From contig NZ_KE383825.1 in the NCBI RefSeq assembly GCF_000422405.1, forward strand, positions 1,090 through 65,089: a DNA stretch of 64,000 nt, read 5' to 3'. This DNA comes from Microbacterium luticocti DSM 19459 (lineage in GTDB: Bacteria; Actinomycetota; Actinomycetes; Actinomycetales; Microbacteriaceae). The translations under genes and the position numbers were made by a program. Shown here piece by piece: positions 16,182 to 28,413 of the stretch. The notes under the pieces were generated by a model. The model had not been told where the DNA came from, did no database searches, and worked only from the letters and a program-made list of their open reading frames with translations. Within the stretch, counting starts at the first letter, position 1. Each line of letters starts with the position of its first letter.

Positions 16182-17726
16182 GTGGCAGATCACGTGTTGG
16201 CGATCGACCAGGGCACCACCTCGACCCGGGCGATCGTGTTCGACGCGGCCGGGCAGATCGTCTCGGTCGCGCAGCGTGAGCATGCGCAGATCTTTCCGCG
16301 TGCCGGGCAGGTCGAGCACGACCCGGTCGAGATCTGGACGAACACCGAGTGGGTCGTCTCGCACGCCCTGTCGCGGGCCCGGCTGATCGCCGGTGAGGTC
16401 GCCGCGATCGGCATCACCAACCAGCGCGAGACCGCCATCGTGTGGGATCGCCGCACCGGGCGTCCCGTGCACAACGCGATCGTGTGGCAAGACACCCGCA
16501 CGCAGGAGCGCATCGACGCGATCGCCGCCGCCGACGAGGCCGGCACCCGGCGGTTCGCCGCGCAGACCGGACTGCCACTGGCGACGTACTTCTCGGCATC
16601 CAAGATCGACTGGATCCTGCGCCACGTCCCCGGCGCCCGCGAAGCGGCCGAATCCGGCGACCTGCTGTTCGGCACCCCCGACACGTGGGTGATCTGGAAC
16701 CTCACCGGCGGGGCGTCCGGCGGCGTGCACGTGACCGATGTCACGAACGCGTCGCGCACCCTGCTGATGGACCTCGAGACCCTCGACTGGGCGGACGACC
16801 TGCTCGAGGTGTGGGGCATCCCGCGTGCGATGCTGCCGCAGATCCGTTCCTCGTCAGAGGTCGTCGGCGAAACGCGCGTGCCGAGCGTGGCCCGCGGCAT
16901 CCCGATCGCCGGAATCCTCGGCGACCAGCAGGCCGCGACGTTCGGGCAGGCCGCGTTCGACGCCGGCGAATCGAAGAACACGTACGGCACCGGCAACTTC
17001 CTCATCGTGAACACCGGTGAGCGCATCGTGCGCAGCGAGCACGGCCTGATCACCACGGTCGCCTATCGCCTCGGCGACGAGCCGGCCCGCTATGCACTCG
17101 AGGGCTCGATCGCGGTCACCGGCTCGCTCGTGCAGTGGTTGCGTGACAACCTCGGCATCATCCGCACCTCTGAAGAGGTCGAGACGCTCGCCGCCACCGT
17201 CGACGACAACGGCGGCGCCTACTTCGTGCCCGCGTTCTCGGGCCTGTTCGCCCCGTATTGGCGACCGGATGCCCGGGGTGCCCTGGTCGGTCTGACCCGC
17301 TACGTCACCAAGGCGCACATCGCCCGGGCGGCGCTGGAGGCGACCGCGTTCCAGACCCGCGACGTGATCGACGCGGTCGTCGCCGACACCGGACGGGTGC
17401 TGCCCGATCTGCGGGTGGACGGCGGGATGACGCGCAACGACATGCTCATGCAGTTCCAGGCCGACATCCTCGGCACCCCGGTGGTGCGACCCAAGGTGGT
17501 GGAGACCACCGCGCTCGGTGCCGCCTACGCGGCGGGACTGGCCACCGGCGTGTGGGGCGGGCGCGACCGGCTGCGCGAGCTCTGGGCCGAGGACCGGCGG
17601 TTCGAACCGGCGATGGATGCGGACGAGCGCGACCGCCGCTGCCGGATGTGGCAGAAGGCGGTGGCCAAGTCGCTCGACTGGGTCGACGACGACGCCCGCA
17701 TCCTGATGGGAACGACCGAGCGATGA
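16182..17726 (+). CDS. glpK: Glycerol kinase
   Basis: 514 residues, FGGY family; phosphorylates glycerol to the GlpD substrate. Seen: [15 protein letters not shown] (phosphate-binding loop), [46 protein letters not shown] and the C-terminal [21 protein letters not shown] chose the GTG at 16182 because AGGGAGG lies six bases before it and a TAGTCT -10 at 16145-16150 puts the alternative GTG (16155) at or before the transcription start. Overlaps the protease gene downstream by ATGA. Confidence 0.93.
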   Translation: MADHVLAIDQGTTSTRAIVFDAAGQIVSVAQREHAQIFPRAGQVEHDPVEIWTNTEWVVSHALSRARLIAGEVAAIGITNQRETAIVWDRRTGRPVHNAIVWQDTRTQERIDAIAAADEAGTRRFAAQTGLPLATYFSASKIDWILRHVPGAREAAESGDLLFGTPDTWVIWNLTGGASGGVHVTDVTNASRTLLMDLETLDWADDLLEVWGIPRAMLPQIRSSSEVVGETRVPSVARGIPIAGILGDQQAATFGQAAFDAGESKNTYGTGNFLIVNTGERIVRSEHGLITTVAYRLGDEPARYALEGSIAVTGSLVQWLRDNLGIIRTSEEVETLAATVDDNGGAYFVPAFSGLFAPYWRPDARGALVGLTRYVTKAHIARAALEATAFQTRDVIDAVVADTGRVLPDLRVDGGMTRNDMLMQFQADILGTPVVRPKVVETTALGAAYAAGLATGVWGGRDRLRELWAEDRRFEPAMDADERDRRCRMWQKAVAKSLDWVDDDARILMGTTER

Positions 17727-20035
17727 CCGGCGGTCAGATCCCGCGCCTGCCGCGGGCTGGATCGACGTCGCCCGACGACCGCGCCGGTGGCAGGCCGCCG
17801 CGCGGGCGCGGTTCGGTGCGGCAGGGTTCCGTACCGCGCGGGCGCGGTTCGGTGCGGCGCGGTTTGGTGCGGCGCGGTTTGGTGCGGCGCGGTTCGGTGC
17901 GGCGTGGGATGCCCGTGGTCGTGCTCGCCGCGCTGGTCGCGGTCGGCGTCGGCTGGCCGCTCTCGGCGACCTCGGCCGCCGCGTCGGCGATTCCGACGGC
18001 GGTGTCCGCCGGCGAGGTTCCGCGCGCCGGCGCGCCGGCGATCGCCGGATCGGCCGGCACGGCATCGTCCGGCACGGCGTCGGGCACCGCGTCGGCCGGC
18101 ACGGCGTCGGGCACCGCATCGGCGGCCGTGCCCGTGGCATCGCGAGCCGCTGCCGAGGCGTGGACCGGGCCGGAGGTGCCCGAACTGGACGTCATCCCCG
18201 CGGCCGGAAGTCGCCCGCACGCACCGAAGACGATCTTCGTCGACGTCGACGGCGGCGAACTCACCGACACGTACTGGAACGACGAGGCGAACACGGCTCG
18301 GATCGAGTATTCGGCGGCGAAGCTGTCTGCCGACGAGCTGCTCGACGCCTACCGGACGCTGGTGCAGGTGTTCTCGCCGTTCGACGTCAACATCACGTTC
18401 ACCGATCCGGGGCGCGACAAGCTCGTCAAGGACTCGCTCGACGATCGGGAGTACGGGGCGAAGGTCATCGTCACCGAGAGTATGACCGCTTCCGACGGCG
18501 CCACCGCCGGCCACGCATACCCGGACGGCTCGCTGCTCGGTCTGATCGAAGGGGATGCGCTCGGCACGGGCCCGATCAACATGTTCGGCACCGAACACGT
18601 CGGCTCTGCGCTGGTGTCACTGCCCCACGTTCGCGACGACGACGGGTACGACACCGTCGCGGGCATCGTGCCGTGGGAGGGAGGCATCGGCGCCCGGGTC
18701 GGCAACGTCGCCGCGCACGAGGTGGGTCACCTGCTCGGCCTTCAGCATCAGGGGTATGACGATGACGAGTACTTCTTCACCATGAGAGGGGTGTGGGGAC
18801 CGATCATGGGATCAGCCGACCCGGTGGGGCAGAACCGGTGGACCGCCGCGTACCCGCACGCCACGCGCGACCAGGACGACCTCGCCGTCCTCACCGCGCA
18901 GCTGCCGCCGGACGAGGCCGTGTTCCTGTGGAAGTTCGACCACCACGGCACCGCGCTGCACCCGGTCGACACCGCTGTCTGTCTGCGGGGCGACCGGGTC
19001 TACCTCGAGACCGCGTCGGGTGAATGCCGTGCCCGTGACGAAGACGAGGTCATCCCGGTGTTCGATGATCGCGGGCGCCTCGATTACCGCGAGTCGCCCG
19101 AAAGCCACGATGTGACCTCGCCGCGGTTGTTGCCGGATGCCGGTGGCCGGATCGCCGACGGCACCTTCGGCGAGTTCGTGCGCAACGACCAGGCCGACTA
19201 CTACCGGGTGAACGCGGCCGCCGGGCCGGCGTCGATCACGGTCGCCCCGTACGGCGACCGTCATCTGCTCGATCTGAAGCTGACCGTGCTCGACAGGGCA
19301 GGCACCGTGATCGCCGGGCCGGTCGATCCGCCGATCGCCCAGGTCACCGCTCCGCTGCGGTTCGGCGACAAGTGGTTGGCCGACGTGCCCATGCCCGGGC
19401 TGGTGACCGGCGCGGATGCCCGGGTGAGCTTCGATGCTCCCGCAGGCGGGTTCATCGTCAAGGTCGAGCAGGGCTCGTACGGCGACGTCCACGACAACTC
19501 GCCCCGATCGACGCCGGCGTCCCCCACCTACGGGGCGCTGGGTTGGTTCACGATCGCCGGAGACTACCCGGTGGCCGGCGGGTCGACACCGGCACCCTCG
19601 CCCACCCCGAGTGCGACTCCCAGCCCGGGCACGCCCACACACCCGGCCCCCGGCCCGGGGCAGTCGGTCGTGATGGTCCGCCCGGCTCCGTCGGCGCCGC
19701 GCGGCGACGACGCCGTGGTGCTCGGTCCCGTATGGTCGCCGCCGACGGCGGCGGGGTCGGAGGCCGACACCGCCTCGCCTGCCCCAGCCGACACCGCCTC
19801 GCCCGCCCCATCCGACACCGCCTCGCCGGCCCCCGGCGCGACCGGGTCGCCGGCAACGGGGGCGACCGCCTCGCCCGATGACACGGCGTCCGACGCGACG
19901 GATGCGGCCGGCACGGCCGTCGCCGCCTCGTCCGCCGGCAGCGTGCTGGTGCCGCTGGTGATCGCCGTCGGTCTCGTCGTGCTCGCCGGGATCGTCGTGG
20001 CGGTCGTCGCCGTCCGTCGCAGGATGGTGTCGTGA
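17723..20035 (+). CDS. Membrane-anchored metzincin-like protease, copy 1
   Basis: 770 residues if begun at the ATG overlapping the glpK stop; an internal ATG at 17909 ([11 protein letters not shown]) would begin directly at the signal segment. The N-terminus is Arg-rich with a VRRG pentapeptide repeat, then a hydrophobic segment and a Thr/Ser/Ala/Gly repeat. The catalytic domain has [11 protein letters not shown] (332-342), the zinc motif HExxHxxGxxH, and a Met-turn-like GPIMGSAD. A later part resembles a pre-peptidase C-terminal beta domain ([17 protein letters not shown]). A Pro/Thr/Ser-rich linker leads to a C-terminal membrane helix ending in VRRRMVS. Probably a cell-surface protease; substrate unknown. 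Confidence 0.75.
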   Translation: MTGGQIPRLPRAGSTSPDDRAGGRPPRGRGSVRQGSVPRGRGSVRRGLVRRGLVRRGSVRRGMPVVVLAALVAVGVGWPLSATSAAASAIPTAVSAGEVPRAGAPAIAGSAGTASSGTASGTASAGTASGTASAAVPVASRAAAEAWTGPEVPELDVIPAAGSRPHAPKTIFVDVDGGELTDTYWNDEANTARIEYSAAKLSADELLDAYRTLVQVFSPFDVNITFTDPGRDKLVKDSLDDREYGAKVIVTESMTASDGATAGHAYPDGSLLGLIEGDALGTGPINMFGTEHVGSALVSLPHVRDDDGYDTVAGIVPWEGGIGARVGNVAAHEVGHLLGLQHQGYDDDEYFFTMRGVWGPIMGSADPVGQNRWTAAYPHATRDQDDLAVLTAQLPPDEAVFLWKFDHHGTALHPVDTAVCLRGDRVYLETASGECRARDEDEVIPVFDDRGRLDYRESPESHDVTSPRLLPDAGGRIADGTFGEFVRNDQADYYRVNAAAGPASITVAPYGDRHLLDLKLTVLDRAGTVIAGPVDPPIAQVTAPLRFGDKWLADVPMPGLVTGADARVSFDAPAGGFIVKVEQGSYGDVHDNSPRSTPASPTYGALGWFTIAGDYPVAGGSTPAPSPTPSATPSPGTPTHPAPGPGQSVVMVRPAPSAPRGDDAVVLGPVWSPPTAAGSEADTASPAPADTASPAPSDTASPAPGATGSPATGATASPDDTASDATDAAGTAVAASSAGSVLVPLVIAVGLVVLAGIVVAVVAVRRRMVS
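17846..17905. repeat. 15-bp tandem repeat in the protease 5' coding region
   Basis: Four units of GGTTCGGTGCGGCGC or GGTTTGGTGCGGCGC at 17846, 17861, 17876 and 17891, encoding [10 protein letters not shown] pentapeptides. Related GCGCGGGCGCGGTTCGGTGC blocks lie just upstream. The repeat keeps frame. Confidence 0.8.
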
Positions 20036-22263
20036 TGACGGGGCCGTCGATGAGTGCGTTCGGGCGCAGGGCGGCGGCGGTCGCACTGGCCGCGTTCGTG
20101 ACGGCTGGGCTCGCGTGGCCGGTGCAGGCCGCTCACGCCGTTCACGCTGCGGCGGCGTCGGAGCCCGCGCGGGCGGCCGGGGCGGCGTCGGGGTCGGGGT
20201 CCGCGCAGACCACCGCGATGGTGGCGGGCCTGGGTCAGGGCACGGCGGCGTCGGGGTCCGCACAGGCGGCCGGGCCGGTGGCATCCCGCACCGGTGCCGG
20301 GGCGGTGGCATCCGGAACCGGAGCCGGGCCGGTGGCATCCGGAACCGGTGCCGGGGCGTGGGCGCCGCCGGATGTTCCCGAGCTCGACGCGATTCCGGCG
20401 GCGGGCAGTCGGCCGCAGGCGTCGAAGACGATCTTCATCGACGTCGACGGCGGCGAGCTCACCGGCACCTTTTGGAACGCCGCGACGAAGACCGAGAAGA
20501 TCGTCTACTCGGCGGGGCAGCTGCGGTCCGACGAGATGCTGGACGTGTACCGCACACTGGTGCAGACGTATTCGCCGTTCGACGTCAACATCACATTCAC
20601 CGATCCCGGGCGCGACAAGCTCGTCAAGGACTCGCCCGCCGATCAGGAGTACGGCGTGACCGTGCTGATCACCCAGGACTTCAACGGCGACACCTCGATG
20701 CTCGATCTGATGGTTCCCGACGCGCTGGGGCTGGCCCCCATCGGCGGCTTCGGTGCGGAGCACTTCTCGTACGTGCTGGTGTCGGCGCGGCACATCCGCG
20801 ACGGCGCCGGGTTCAACGCGCCCGACGGACTCATCCCGTGGCCGGACGGGGTGGGGTACGCCGTCGGCAGCACGACCGCGCACGAGATCGCACACACCCT
20901 CGGATTGCAGCACCACGGATACGACGACCGGGAGTACTTCGCCAGCGTCGAGGGCGTGTGGGGGCCGATCATGGGATCCGCCGACCTCGTGGGACAGCTC
21001 CGGTGGACGGCGGGTTACCCGCATGACACGCGCGATCAGGACGATCTGGCGATGCTCACCGAGCAGCTGTCGCCGGACCGGATGCGGATGACGGTCTTCT
21101 ACGACCGAGGCGGCATGCCGCTCGTGTTCACCTCGACGGACCAATACTGCACGGTGGGGGACCGCACCTTCCTCTCTGTCGTCGGAAGCGAATGCGGGGC
21201 CCGCCCCGAAGACGTGCTCAGCCCGCGGGTCTTCTACCAGGGGCGCCTCGACTACCGCCCGTCGGTCGAAAGTCATGCCATCGCCTCGCCGCGGCTGCTG
21301 CCGGATGCCGGTGGCACGATCGCCGACGGAACCTTCGGTGAGTTCGTGCGCAACGATGAGGCGGACTACTACCGGGTGGATGCGGCTGCCGGACCGGCGA
21401 CGATCTCGGTGGCCCCGTACGGCGAGCACCACGTGCTGGATCTGAAGCTCACCGTGCTCGACCGGGAGGGAAAGGTGATCGCCGGACCCGTCGACCCGCC
21501 GATCACCCAGGGGAAGGGGGATCTGCTGATCCCGTGGGAGCCGGGTCTGCAGTATTCCGGTGTCCCGTTCCCGGGCCTGGTGACCGGGGCGGCCGCACGG
21601 GTCGACTTCGATGCGCCCGAGGGCGGGTTCATCGTCAAGGTCGAGCAGGGCTCGTACGGCGACATGGCCGACAACTCGGTCGACGGCTCGCCCGCCTCGC
21701 CCACCTACGGGGCGCTGGGCTGGTTCACGATCACCGGCGAGTATCAGGCGGTGGGCGCGGCGCCCGGCCCGATCACGCCCACACCCACTCCGTCGACCAC
21801 TCCGACCCCGGCTCCCTCGACCGGCCCCTCGCCGGGTCCGTCGACGAAGCCGTCACCGGGGCACACGCTGACGCCGCCGCATCCGCGTCCGCCGACACCG
21901 CGCCCGAACGATGGGGTGTCCGTCGAACCGGCGCTGTCGGGCCCGGCCGGTTCGCCGGGTTCGGCGTTCGACGGGTCCGCTCCGGGCGACGGGTCTCCGC
22001 AGGTTCCGGCCGGTGGGGCGGTACCGGGTGACACGGCGTCGCCGGCGCCGTCCACCGCTGCGTCGCCGGCGCCGGGCATGACCGCGTCGCCCGGTGGCGC
22101 GGCATCCGATGCCGACGGCAGGGCCGCGGCCGACTCAGACGAGGCGACTGCTGCGGATACCGGCGGGAATGTGCTGGTGGCGGTGGGGATCGCCGTGGGT
22201 GCCGCGGTGCTCGCCGGGCTGGTCGTCGTGATCGTCGCCCTGCGCCGCCGAACGACGCCCTGA
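20035..22263 (+). CDS. Membrane-anchored metzincin-like protease, copy 2
   Basis: 742 residues; paralogue of the preceding gene over its whole length, so this is a tandem duplication. Signal segment AAAVALAAFVTAGLAWPVQA; spacer with a GTGAG.VAS repeat; zinc motif HEIAHTLGLQH (283-293); Met-turn-like GPIMGSAD; beta domain with ADYYRVDAAAGPATISVAPY; Pro/Thr/Ser-rich linker; C-terminal helix and RRRTTP. The ATG at 20035 shares a base with the upstream stop (TGATG); the ATG at 20050 is an alternative. The copies diverge most in the N-terminal spacer and between the catalytic and beta domains, which suggests different substrates. Confidence 0.75.
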   Translation: MTGPSMSAFGRRAAAVALAAFVTAGLAWPVQAAHAVHAAAASEPARAAGAASGSGSAQTTAMVAGLGQGTAASGSAQAAGPVASRTGAGAVASGTGAGPVASGTGAGAWAPPDVPELDAIPAAGSRPQASKTIFIDVDGGELTGTFWNAATKTEKIVYSAGQLRSDEMLDVYRTLVQTYSPFDVNITFTDPGRDKLVKDSPADQEYGVTVLITQDFNGDTSMLDLMVPDALGLAPIGGFGAEHFSYVLVSARHIRDGAGFNAPDGLIPWPDGVGYAVGSTTAHEIAHTLGLQHHGYDDREYFASVEGVWGPIMGSADLVGQLRWTAGYPHDTRDQDDLAMLTEQLSPDRMRMTVFYDRGGMPLVFTSTDQYCTVGDRTFLSVVGSECGARPEDVLSPRVFYQGRLDYRPSVESHAIASPRLLPDAGGTIADGTFGEFVRNDEADYYRVDAAAGPATISVAPYGEHHVLDLKLTVLDREGKVIAGPVDPPITQGKGDLLIPWEPGLQYSGVPFPGLVTGAAARVDFDAPEGGFIVKVEQGSYGDMADNSVDGSPASPTYGALGWFTITGEYQAVGAAPGPITPTPTPSTTPTPAPSTGPSPGPSTKPSPGHTLTPPHPRPPTPRPNDGVSVEPALSGPAGSPGSAFDGSAPGDGSPQVPAGGAVPGDTASPAPSTAASPAPGMTASPGGAASDADGRAAADSDEATAADTGGNVLVAVGIAVGAAVLAGLVVVIVALRRRTTP

Positions 22264-22292
22264 CGACAGTCGCCGCCGCCGGCGCCCGCGCC

Positions 22293-23153
22293 CTACTTCA
22301 GCAGGCGCGAGAGCCGCCGGTCGGCGAGGATCTTGCCGCCGGTCTGGCACGTCGGGCAGTACTCCAGGCTGTTGTCGGCGAAGAACACCGAGCGCACCGT
22401 GTCGCCGCACACCGGGCACGTCTCGCCGCGCCGTCCGTGCACGCGCATGCCGCGGCGCTTGGCGTCCTTCAGATCGGCCGGGGGCTTTCCGGATGCGGCG
22501 GCCACCGCATCCGTCACCGTCTCGGTCATCGCGGCGTAGAGGCCGTCGATCTCCGCGTCCGACAGGTTCGCGGCCAGCGCGTACGGCGACATGCGCGCGG
22601 CGTGCAGGATCTCGTCGGAGTAGGCGTTGCCGATGCCGGCGATGATCGACTGATCGCGCAGCACGCCCTTGATCTGGGTGCGCCGGCCGGCAAGCAGCGT
22701 CGCGAAGGCGTCACGCGTGAACTGCGGGTCGAGCGGGTCGGGGCCGAGCCGGGCGATGCCGGGCACGTCCTGCGGATCGCGCACCACGTACACCGCGAGC
22801 GACTTCTTCGTGCCCGCCTCGGTGAGGTCGAACCCCGCGCCGTCGTCGAACGCGACGCGCAGCGCGATCGGCGTGCGTCCCGGCTTGATGATCGTCGACG
22901 GCAGCTGGTCGTACCAGCGCAGCCACCCGGCCTTGGCGAGGTGGAACACCAGGTGCGCGGCGTCGGTGGCGACGTCGACGAACTTTCCATGCCGGGTGAC
23001 GCCGCGAACGGATGCCTCGCGCAGTGCCTCGATCGGCGGGTCGTAGGTCTTCAGCGCGGCGATGTTCGCCACCGTGGCGCGGGTGATGCGCAGGCCGGCG
23101 ATCCGCCCGGCCAGGAACTCGACCAGGCCCTGCACCTCGGGCATCTCGGGCAT
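22293..23153 (-). CDS. Fpg/Nei-family DNA glycosylase
   Basis: 286 residues; removes oxidised bases and cleaves the abasic site. The N-terminus MPEMPEV places the catalytic Pro at position 2 and Glu at 3. Other marks: HGKFVDV (the conserved beta-strand lysine), GIGNAYSDEILHAARMSP (H2TH region), and a C-terminal zinc finger CPVC...CPTCQTGG. A CAGGAT -10-like box six bases before the ATG suits a leaderless start. Whether it prefers 8-oxoguanine or oxidised pyrimidines cannot be read here. Confidence 0.9.
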   Translation of the reverse strand: MPEMPEVQGLVEFLAGRIAGLRITRATVANIAALKTYDPPIEALREASVRGVTRHGKFVDVATDAAHLVFHLAKAGWLRWYDQLPSTIIKPGRTPIALRVAFDDGAGFDLTEAGTKKSLAVYVVRDPQDVPGIARLGPDPLDPQFTRDAFATLLAGRRTQIKGVLRDQSIIAGIGNAYSDEILHAARMSPYALAANLSDAEIDGLYAAMTETVTDAVAAASGKPPADLKDAKRRGMRVHGRRGETCPVCGDTVRSVFFADNSLEYCPTCQTGGKILADRRLSRLLK

Positions 23154-23198
23154 GCGCCCATCCTGTCACGGGGTGCCGACGCCGTCAGCCCCGGTTCC

Positions 23199-23275
23199 CG
23201 GGCCGTCGACAGGCGGAAACGGCACGCACCGCCGCGCGGCGCATGTTCCGCGCATCTGAGCATGTCGACGGCCCG
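23199..23275. repeat. 12-bp inverted repeat
   Basis: CGGGCCGTCGAC (23199-23210) and its exact complement GTCGACGGCCCG (23264-23275), separated by 53 bases, in the gene-poor space between the GNAT gene and the glycosylase. Possibly a weak terminator or operator. Confidence 0.45.
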
Positions 23276-23290
23276 CCATGGCCACCGGCC

Positions 23291-23372
23291 CCGCCCGGCG
23301 GCCGCATGAACCCAGTCGACCGACTCAGTCACCCCCGCCCGGCGGCCGCATGCACCCAGGCGACCGACTCAG
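23291..23372. repeat. 38-bp direct repeat overlapping a gene end
   Basis: CCGCCCGGCGGCCGCATGAA... at 23291-23328 recurs at 23335-23372 with two base differences (44-bp period). The second copy contains the stop codon of the GNAT gene, so the repeat seems to have been duplicated from, or inserted at, the 3' end of that gene. Confidence 0.8.
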
Positions 23373-23928
23373 AGCACGGGCCAGGCCACCGGCGTCCGGT
23401 CGTCCGTCGGCAGCAGTCCGGCGATCCAGCAGTCCGAACGCACGCCGGCACCGTTCACCAGCGCCCCGCGCAGGGTGCCCTCGAAGCGGAACCCGACGGA
23501 GCGGGCGGTGCGGGCGGATGCCGTGTTCCCGACGACCGCACGCCACTCGATGCGCTGCAGATCGAGGCCGTCGGGCGACAGTCCCCAGTCGACCACGGCA
23601 CGTGCCGCCTCGCCGAGCAACCCCTGACCGCGCAACGGCGCCGCCGTCCAATACCCGATCTCGCCGGAGCCCGCGTTCAGGCGGTGCAGCCCGATCATCC
23701 CAGCCAGCACACCGTCGCGCCGGAACGCCCACGTCGCCTCGGCCCCGGCATCCCACCACTGTGCGACCTTCTCGACGAACTCGACCGCATGCTCACGCCG
23801 GTACGGCGACGGCACCGTGGTGAAGCGGCGCAGCGTCTCGTCCTGACAGGCGTCGGTGATCACGTCGATGTCGGCCTCGACCGGGATCGACAGCTCCAGC
23901 CGCGCGGTGCGCAGCACGATCGGCTGCA

Positions 23929-23929
<1 letters not shown>
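23369..23929 (-). CDS. GNAT N-acetyltransferase, RimJ/RimL-like
   Basis: 186 residues. IVLRTARLELSIP at the N-terminus, IGYWTAAPLRGQGLLGEAAR as the acetyl-CoA pyrophosphate loop, and N.ASARTARSVGFRFEGTLR at the end match acetyltransferase_3 proteins that acetylate N-termini or small amines. The GTG start shares a base with the trpS stop (TAGTG), so translation is probably coupled. Substrate is unknown. Confidence 0.82.
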
Positions 23930-24942
<1,013 letters not shown>

Positions 24943-25119
24943 TCAATCCTATGGGTGACGGATGCCACGCCCCGGGCGCCGCCGTCCGCCCCCGGTCGAA
25001 GTTCGTCCGGGCGAAAGATCCGCCGGTCTTTCACGGCCGATTCGCCGGAAACCGGGTGCTTGCGGCCCGTATTCTGATCGCAGGCCGGGATCTTGCCGGC
25101 GCCCCGACCGGAGTCCGTG

Positions 25120-25983
25120 ATGATCGACCCCCGCATCGAGCCCGTGACCGTCGCCCCCGGCGGCGACGGCCCCCGTCCGCGGCGTGCGGCGTACTTCATC
25201 TCCGACAGCACCGGCATCACCGCCGAGACCCTGGGCAGCGCCCTGCTCGTCAACTTTCCCGGCATCGACTTCGTGCGGCACACCATCCCGTTCGTCGACA
25301 CCACCTCCGGCGCCGACCGGGTGGTCGCCGACATCCGCCGCGCCGAGGCCGAGGGGCTGGCGCCGTTGGTGTTCACCACGGTCAAGCAGCCGCCGCTGCG
25401 TCGCATCATCGCCGACTCGGGCGCCGTCGTCATCGACCTGCTCGCCGGGCACCTCACCCAGCTCGAACAGGCGCTGGGCACGACGGCATCCGAGCAGCTC
25501 GGTCAGTATCACGGTGTCGGCGACATGCACCGCTACCTCGCTCGCATGCGTGCGGTGGAATACGCGATCGAGCACGACGACGGGCAGAGCACCCGGGCGC
25601 TCGACATCGCCGACGTCGTCATCATCGCGCCGTCGCGCTGCGGCAAGACGCCGACGACGATGTACCTGGCGCTGCAGTACGGGCTGCTGGTGGCGAACTA
25701 CCCGCTCACCGACGACGACTTTCCGACCGAGCACCTGCCGCGCACGGTCGCCCCGTACAAGGCGCGGTGCTTCGGGCTGACGACGACGCCGTTGCGGCTG
25801 AGCCAGGTGCGCCACGAGCGCCGGCCCGCCTCGCGTTACGCCAGCCTCGAGCAGTGCACGCTCGAACTGCGCCGTGCCGAAGACCTGTACCGGCGCAACA
25901 ACGTGCCGTTCCTGAACTCCGCGACCAAGAGCGTCGAGGAGATGTCCGCCGTCATCATGCAGACCATGAAGCTGCGTGCCTGA
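25120..25983 (+). CDS. ppsR: PEP synthase regulatory kinase/pyrophosphorylase
   Basis: 287 residues, DUF299/PSRP family. These enzymes use ADP to phosphorylate a Thr on PEP synthase and phosphate to remove it. Seen: [20 protein letters not shown] at the N-terminus, a P-loop-like [13 protein letters not shown], and [20 protein letters not shown]. The target, PEP synthase, is the next gene, 19 bases away. The ATG at 25120 has CGGAG upstream; a TTG at 25093 would add nine residues. TATTCT at 25070-25075 is a possible -10. Confidence 0.9.
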   Translation: MIDPRIEPVTVAPGGDGPRPRRAAYFISDSTGITAETLGSALLVNFPGIDFVRHTIPFVDTTSGADRVVADIRRAEAEGLAPLVFTTVKQPPLRRIIADSGAVVIDLLAGHLTQLEQALGTTASEQLGQYHGVGDMHRYLARMRAVEYAIEHDDGQSTRALDIADVVIIAPSRCGKTPTTMYLALQYGLLVANYPLTDDDFPTEHLPRTVAPYKARCFGLTTTPLRLSQVRHERRPASRYASLEQCTLELRRAEDLYRRNNVPFLNSATKSVEEMSAVIMQTMKLRA

Positions 25984-26002
25984 AGCCGGGAGGCGACCGA
26001 AG

Positions 26003-28369
26003 ATGAGCAATGTCCTGTGGTTCCACGAGATCGGAATGGACGACCTCGCCCAGGTGGGCGGCAAGAACGCGTCGCTGGGCGAGATGGTCTCGAACCTCGC
26101 CGACGCCGGCGTGCGGGTGCCGGGGGGCTTTGCCACCACCGCCGACGCGTATCGCGCGTTCCTCGCGCACGACGGCCTGGCAGATCGCATCCGCAGCGCC
26201 GTCGAGTCGCTCGACATCGACGACGTCGCCGCCCTCGCCCGGGTGGGCGCGCAGGTGCGCCGGTGGATCGAGGAGCAGCCGTTCCCGTCCGATTTGGAAC
26301 GCGACATCCGCGACGCGTACGCCACCCTCATCCAGAACGACCCCGACCCGGATGCGGTGACCTGGGCGGTGCGCTCGTCGGCCACCGCCGAAGACCTTCC
26401 CGACGCCTCGTTCGCCGGACAGCAGGAGACGTTCCTGAACATCGGCGGCATCGACAACGTGCTGCAGGCGATCGCCCGCGTGTTCGCGTCGCTGTACAAC
26501 GACCGCGCCATCGCCTACCGCGCCCACCACGGCTTCGAGCACCACGAGGTCGCGCTGTCGGCCGGCGTGCAGCGCATGGTGCGCTCGGACGTCGGCGCGT
26601 CGGGGGTCATGTTCACCGTCGACACCGAGTCGGGCTTCGATCGGGCCGTGTTCATCACCAGTTCGTACGGGCTCGGTGAGGCGGTGGTGCAGGGCGCGGT
26701 CAACCCCGACGAGTTCTACGTGTACAAGCCGGCGCTGCGCGCGGGCCGCCCGGCGATCCTCAAGCGCCAGGTGGGCGAGAAGGCCGTCGCGATGCGGTAC
26801 ACCGAGGCGGTGGGGGTGGATGCCTCGACCGCGTTCGAGGACGTGCCTCTCGCCGATCGGGTGCGGTTCAGCATCACCGACGACGAGGTCTTGCAGCTGG
26901 CGCGGCACGCGCTGGTGATCGAGGAGCACTACGGCCGGCCGATGGACATCGAGTGGGCGCGCGACGGCGTGGACGGGCAGCTGTACATTCTGCAGGCCCG
27001 TCCCGAGACGGTGGTCTCGCGCGCGGACGGCAACGTGATGCGCCGGTTCGTGCTGCGCGAGCGCGGCGACGTGCTGGCCACCGGCCGCGCCATCGGGCAG
27101 AAGATCGGCGCCGGCGCGGTGCGCGTGCTGCGCGACATCTCGCAGATGGACCAGTTCCGCCCCGGCGATGTGCTCGTGGCCGACATGACCGATCCCGACT
27201 GGGAGCCGATCATGAAGCGGGCCTCGGCGATCGTCACCGACCGGGGCGGACGCACCTGTCACGCCGCGATCATCGCCCGTGAACTCGGCATCCCCGCCGT
27301 CGTCGGCACCGGTGACGCGACCCGGTCGCTGGCCGACGGCACCGAGGTGACGGTGTCGTGCGCCGAGGGCGACGACGGACACGTCTACCGCGGCACGCTG
27401 GAGTTCGTCGAGGAGGAGACCCGGCTCGACGCGATGCCCGAGATCCCGGTCAAGCTCATGATGAACGTGGGCACGCCCGACCAGGCGTTCTCGTTCTCGA
27501 AGCTGCCCAACCGGGGCGTGGGGCTGGCGCGGCTCGAGTTCATCATCAACCGCCAGATCGGCATCCATCCCCGTGCCCTGCTCGAGCACGACAGTCTTCC
27601 CGACGCGCTGCGCGCGCAGATCGACGAGCGCATCGCGGCGTACCCGTCGCCGCGCGACTACTTCGTGCAGCGGGTGGCCGAGGGCGTGTCGATGATCGCC
27701 GCGGCGTTCGCGCCCGAGCCGGTGATCGTGCGGATGAGCGACTTCAAGTCCAACGAGTACGCGAACCTGCTCGGCGGCGAACGGTACGAGCCCGACGAAG
27801 AGAACCCGATGCTCGGCTGGCGCGGCGCGTCGCGCTACGTGTCGCCGGCGTTCCGGGAGTGCTTCGACATGGAGTGCGCGGCGCTGCGGTACGTGCGCGA
27901 CGAGATGGGCCTGGACAACGTCAAGATCATGATCCCGTTCGTGCGCACCGTCGCCGAAGGGCAGGCCGTGGTCGACCTGCTCGCCGAGAACGGGCTGCGG
28001 CGCGGCGAGAACGGCCTTCAGGTCGTGATGATGTGCGAGATCCCGTCGAACGCGCTGCTGGCCGACGAGTTCCTCGACCACTTCGACGGGTTCTCGATCG
28101 GCTCGAACGACATGACCCAGCTGGTGCTCGGCCTCGACCGCGACTCGTCGCTGGTGGCCGATCGGTTCGACGAGCGCAACCCGGCGGTCAAGAAGGTGCT
28201 CGGCATGGCGATCGAGGCCTGCACCCGCCGCGGCAAGTACATCGGCATCTGCGGTCAGGGGCCCTCGGACCACCCCGACCTGGCCCAGTGGCTGCTCGAG
28301 CAGGGCATCGAGTCGATGTCGCTGAACCCCGACACCATCGTGGAGACCTGGATGCGGCTCGCCCGCTGA
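26003..28369 (+). CDS. ppsA: Phosphoenolpyruvate synthase
   Basis: 788 residues, the family's usual length; converts pyruvate and ATP to PEP, AMP and phosphate. ATP-grasp domain begins [13 protein letters not shown], with [20 protein letters not shown]. The swivelling domain has [20 protein letters not shown]: His420 is the phospho-carrier and Thr418 is the position targeted by PSRP in characterised homologues. C-terminal PEP domain: [47 protein letters not shown] precedes the ATG. Being adjacent to its regulator supports a gluconeogenic switch. Confidence 0.95.
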   Translation: MSNVLWFHEIGMDDLAQVGGKNASLGEMVSNLADAGVRVPGGFATTADAYRAFLAHDGLADRIRSAVESLDIDDVAALARVGAQVRRWIEEQPFPSDLERDIRDAYATLIQNDPDPDAVTWAVRSSATAEDLPDASFAGQQETFLNIGGIDNVLQAIARVFASLYNDRAIAYRAHHGFEHHEVALSAGVQRMVRSDVGASGVMFTVDTESGFDRAVFITSSYGLGEAVVQGAVNPDEFYVYKPALRAGRPAILKRQVGEKAVAMRYTEAVGVDASTAFEDVPLADRVRFSITDDEVLQLARHALVIEEHYGRPMDIEWARDGVDGQLYILQARPETVVSRADGNVMRRFVLRERGDVLATGRAIGQKIGAGAVRVLRDISQMDQFRPGDVLVADMTDPDWEPIMKRASAIVTDRGGRTCHAAIIARELGIPAVVGTGDATRSLADGTEVTVSCAEGDDGHVYRGTLEFVEEETRLDAMPEIPVKLMMNVGTPDQAFSFSKLPNRGVGLARLEFIINRQIGIHPRALLEHDSLPDALRAQIDERIAAYPSPRDYFVQRVAEGVSMIAAAFAPEPVIVRMSDFKSNEYANLLGGERYEPDEENPMLGWRGASRYVSPAFRECFDMECAALRYVRDEMGLDNVKIMIPFVRTVAEGQAVVDLLAENGLRRGENGLQVVMMCEIPSNALLADEFLDHFDGFSIGSNDMTQLVLGLDRDSSLVADRFDERNPAVKKVLGMAIEACTRRGKYIGICGQGPSDHPDLAQWLLEQGIESMSLNPDTIVETWMRLAR

Positions 28370-28413
28370 CGCGGCGTGCGCCGCCGGGTCTGGTGCGCGG
28401 ACTTCGACAGGCG

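Noticed and set aside
17258..20035. A 925-residue version of the first protease beginning inside glpK
   Set aside because: The first 155 codons are a shadow of glpK with Arg/Gly-rich nonsense. The ATG at 17723 overlaps the glpK stop and fits the usual coupling.
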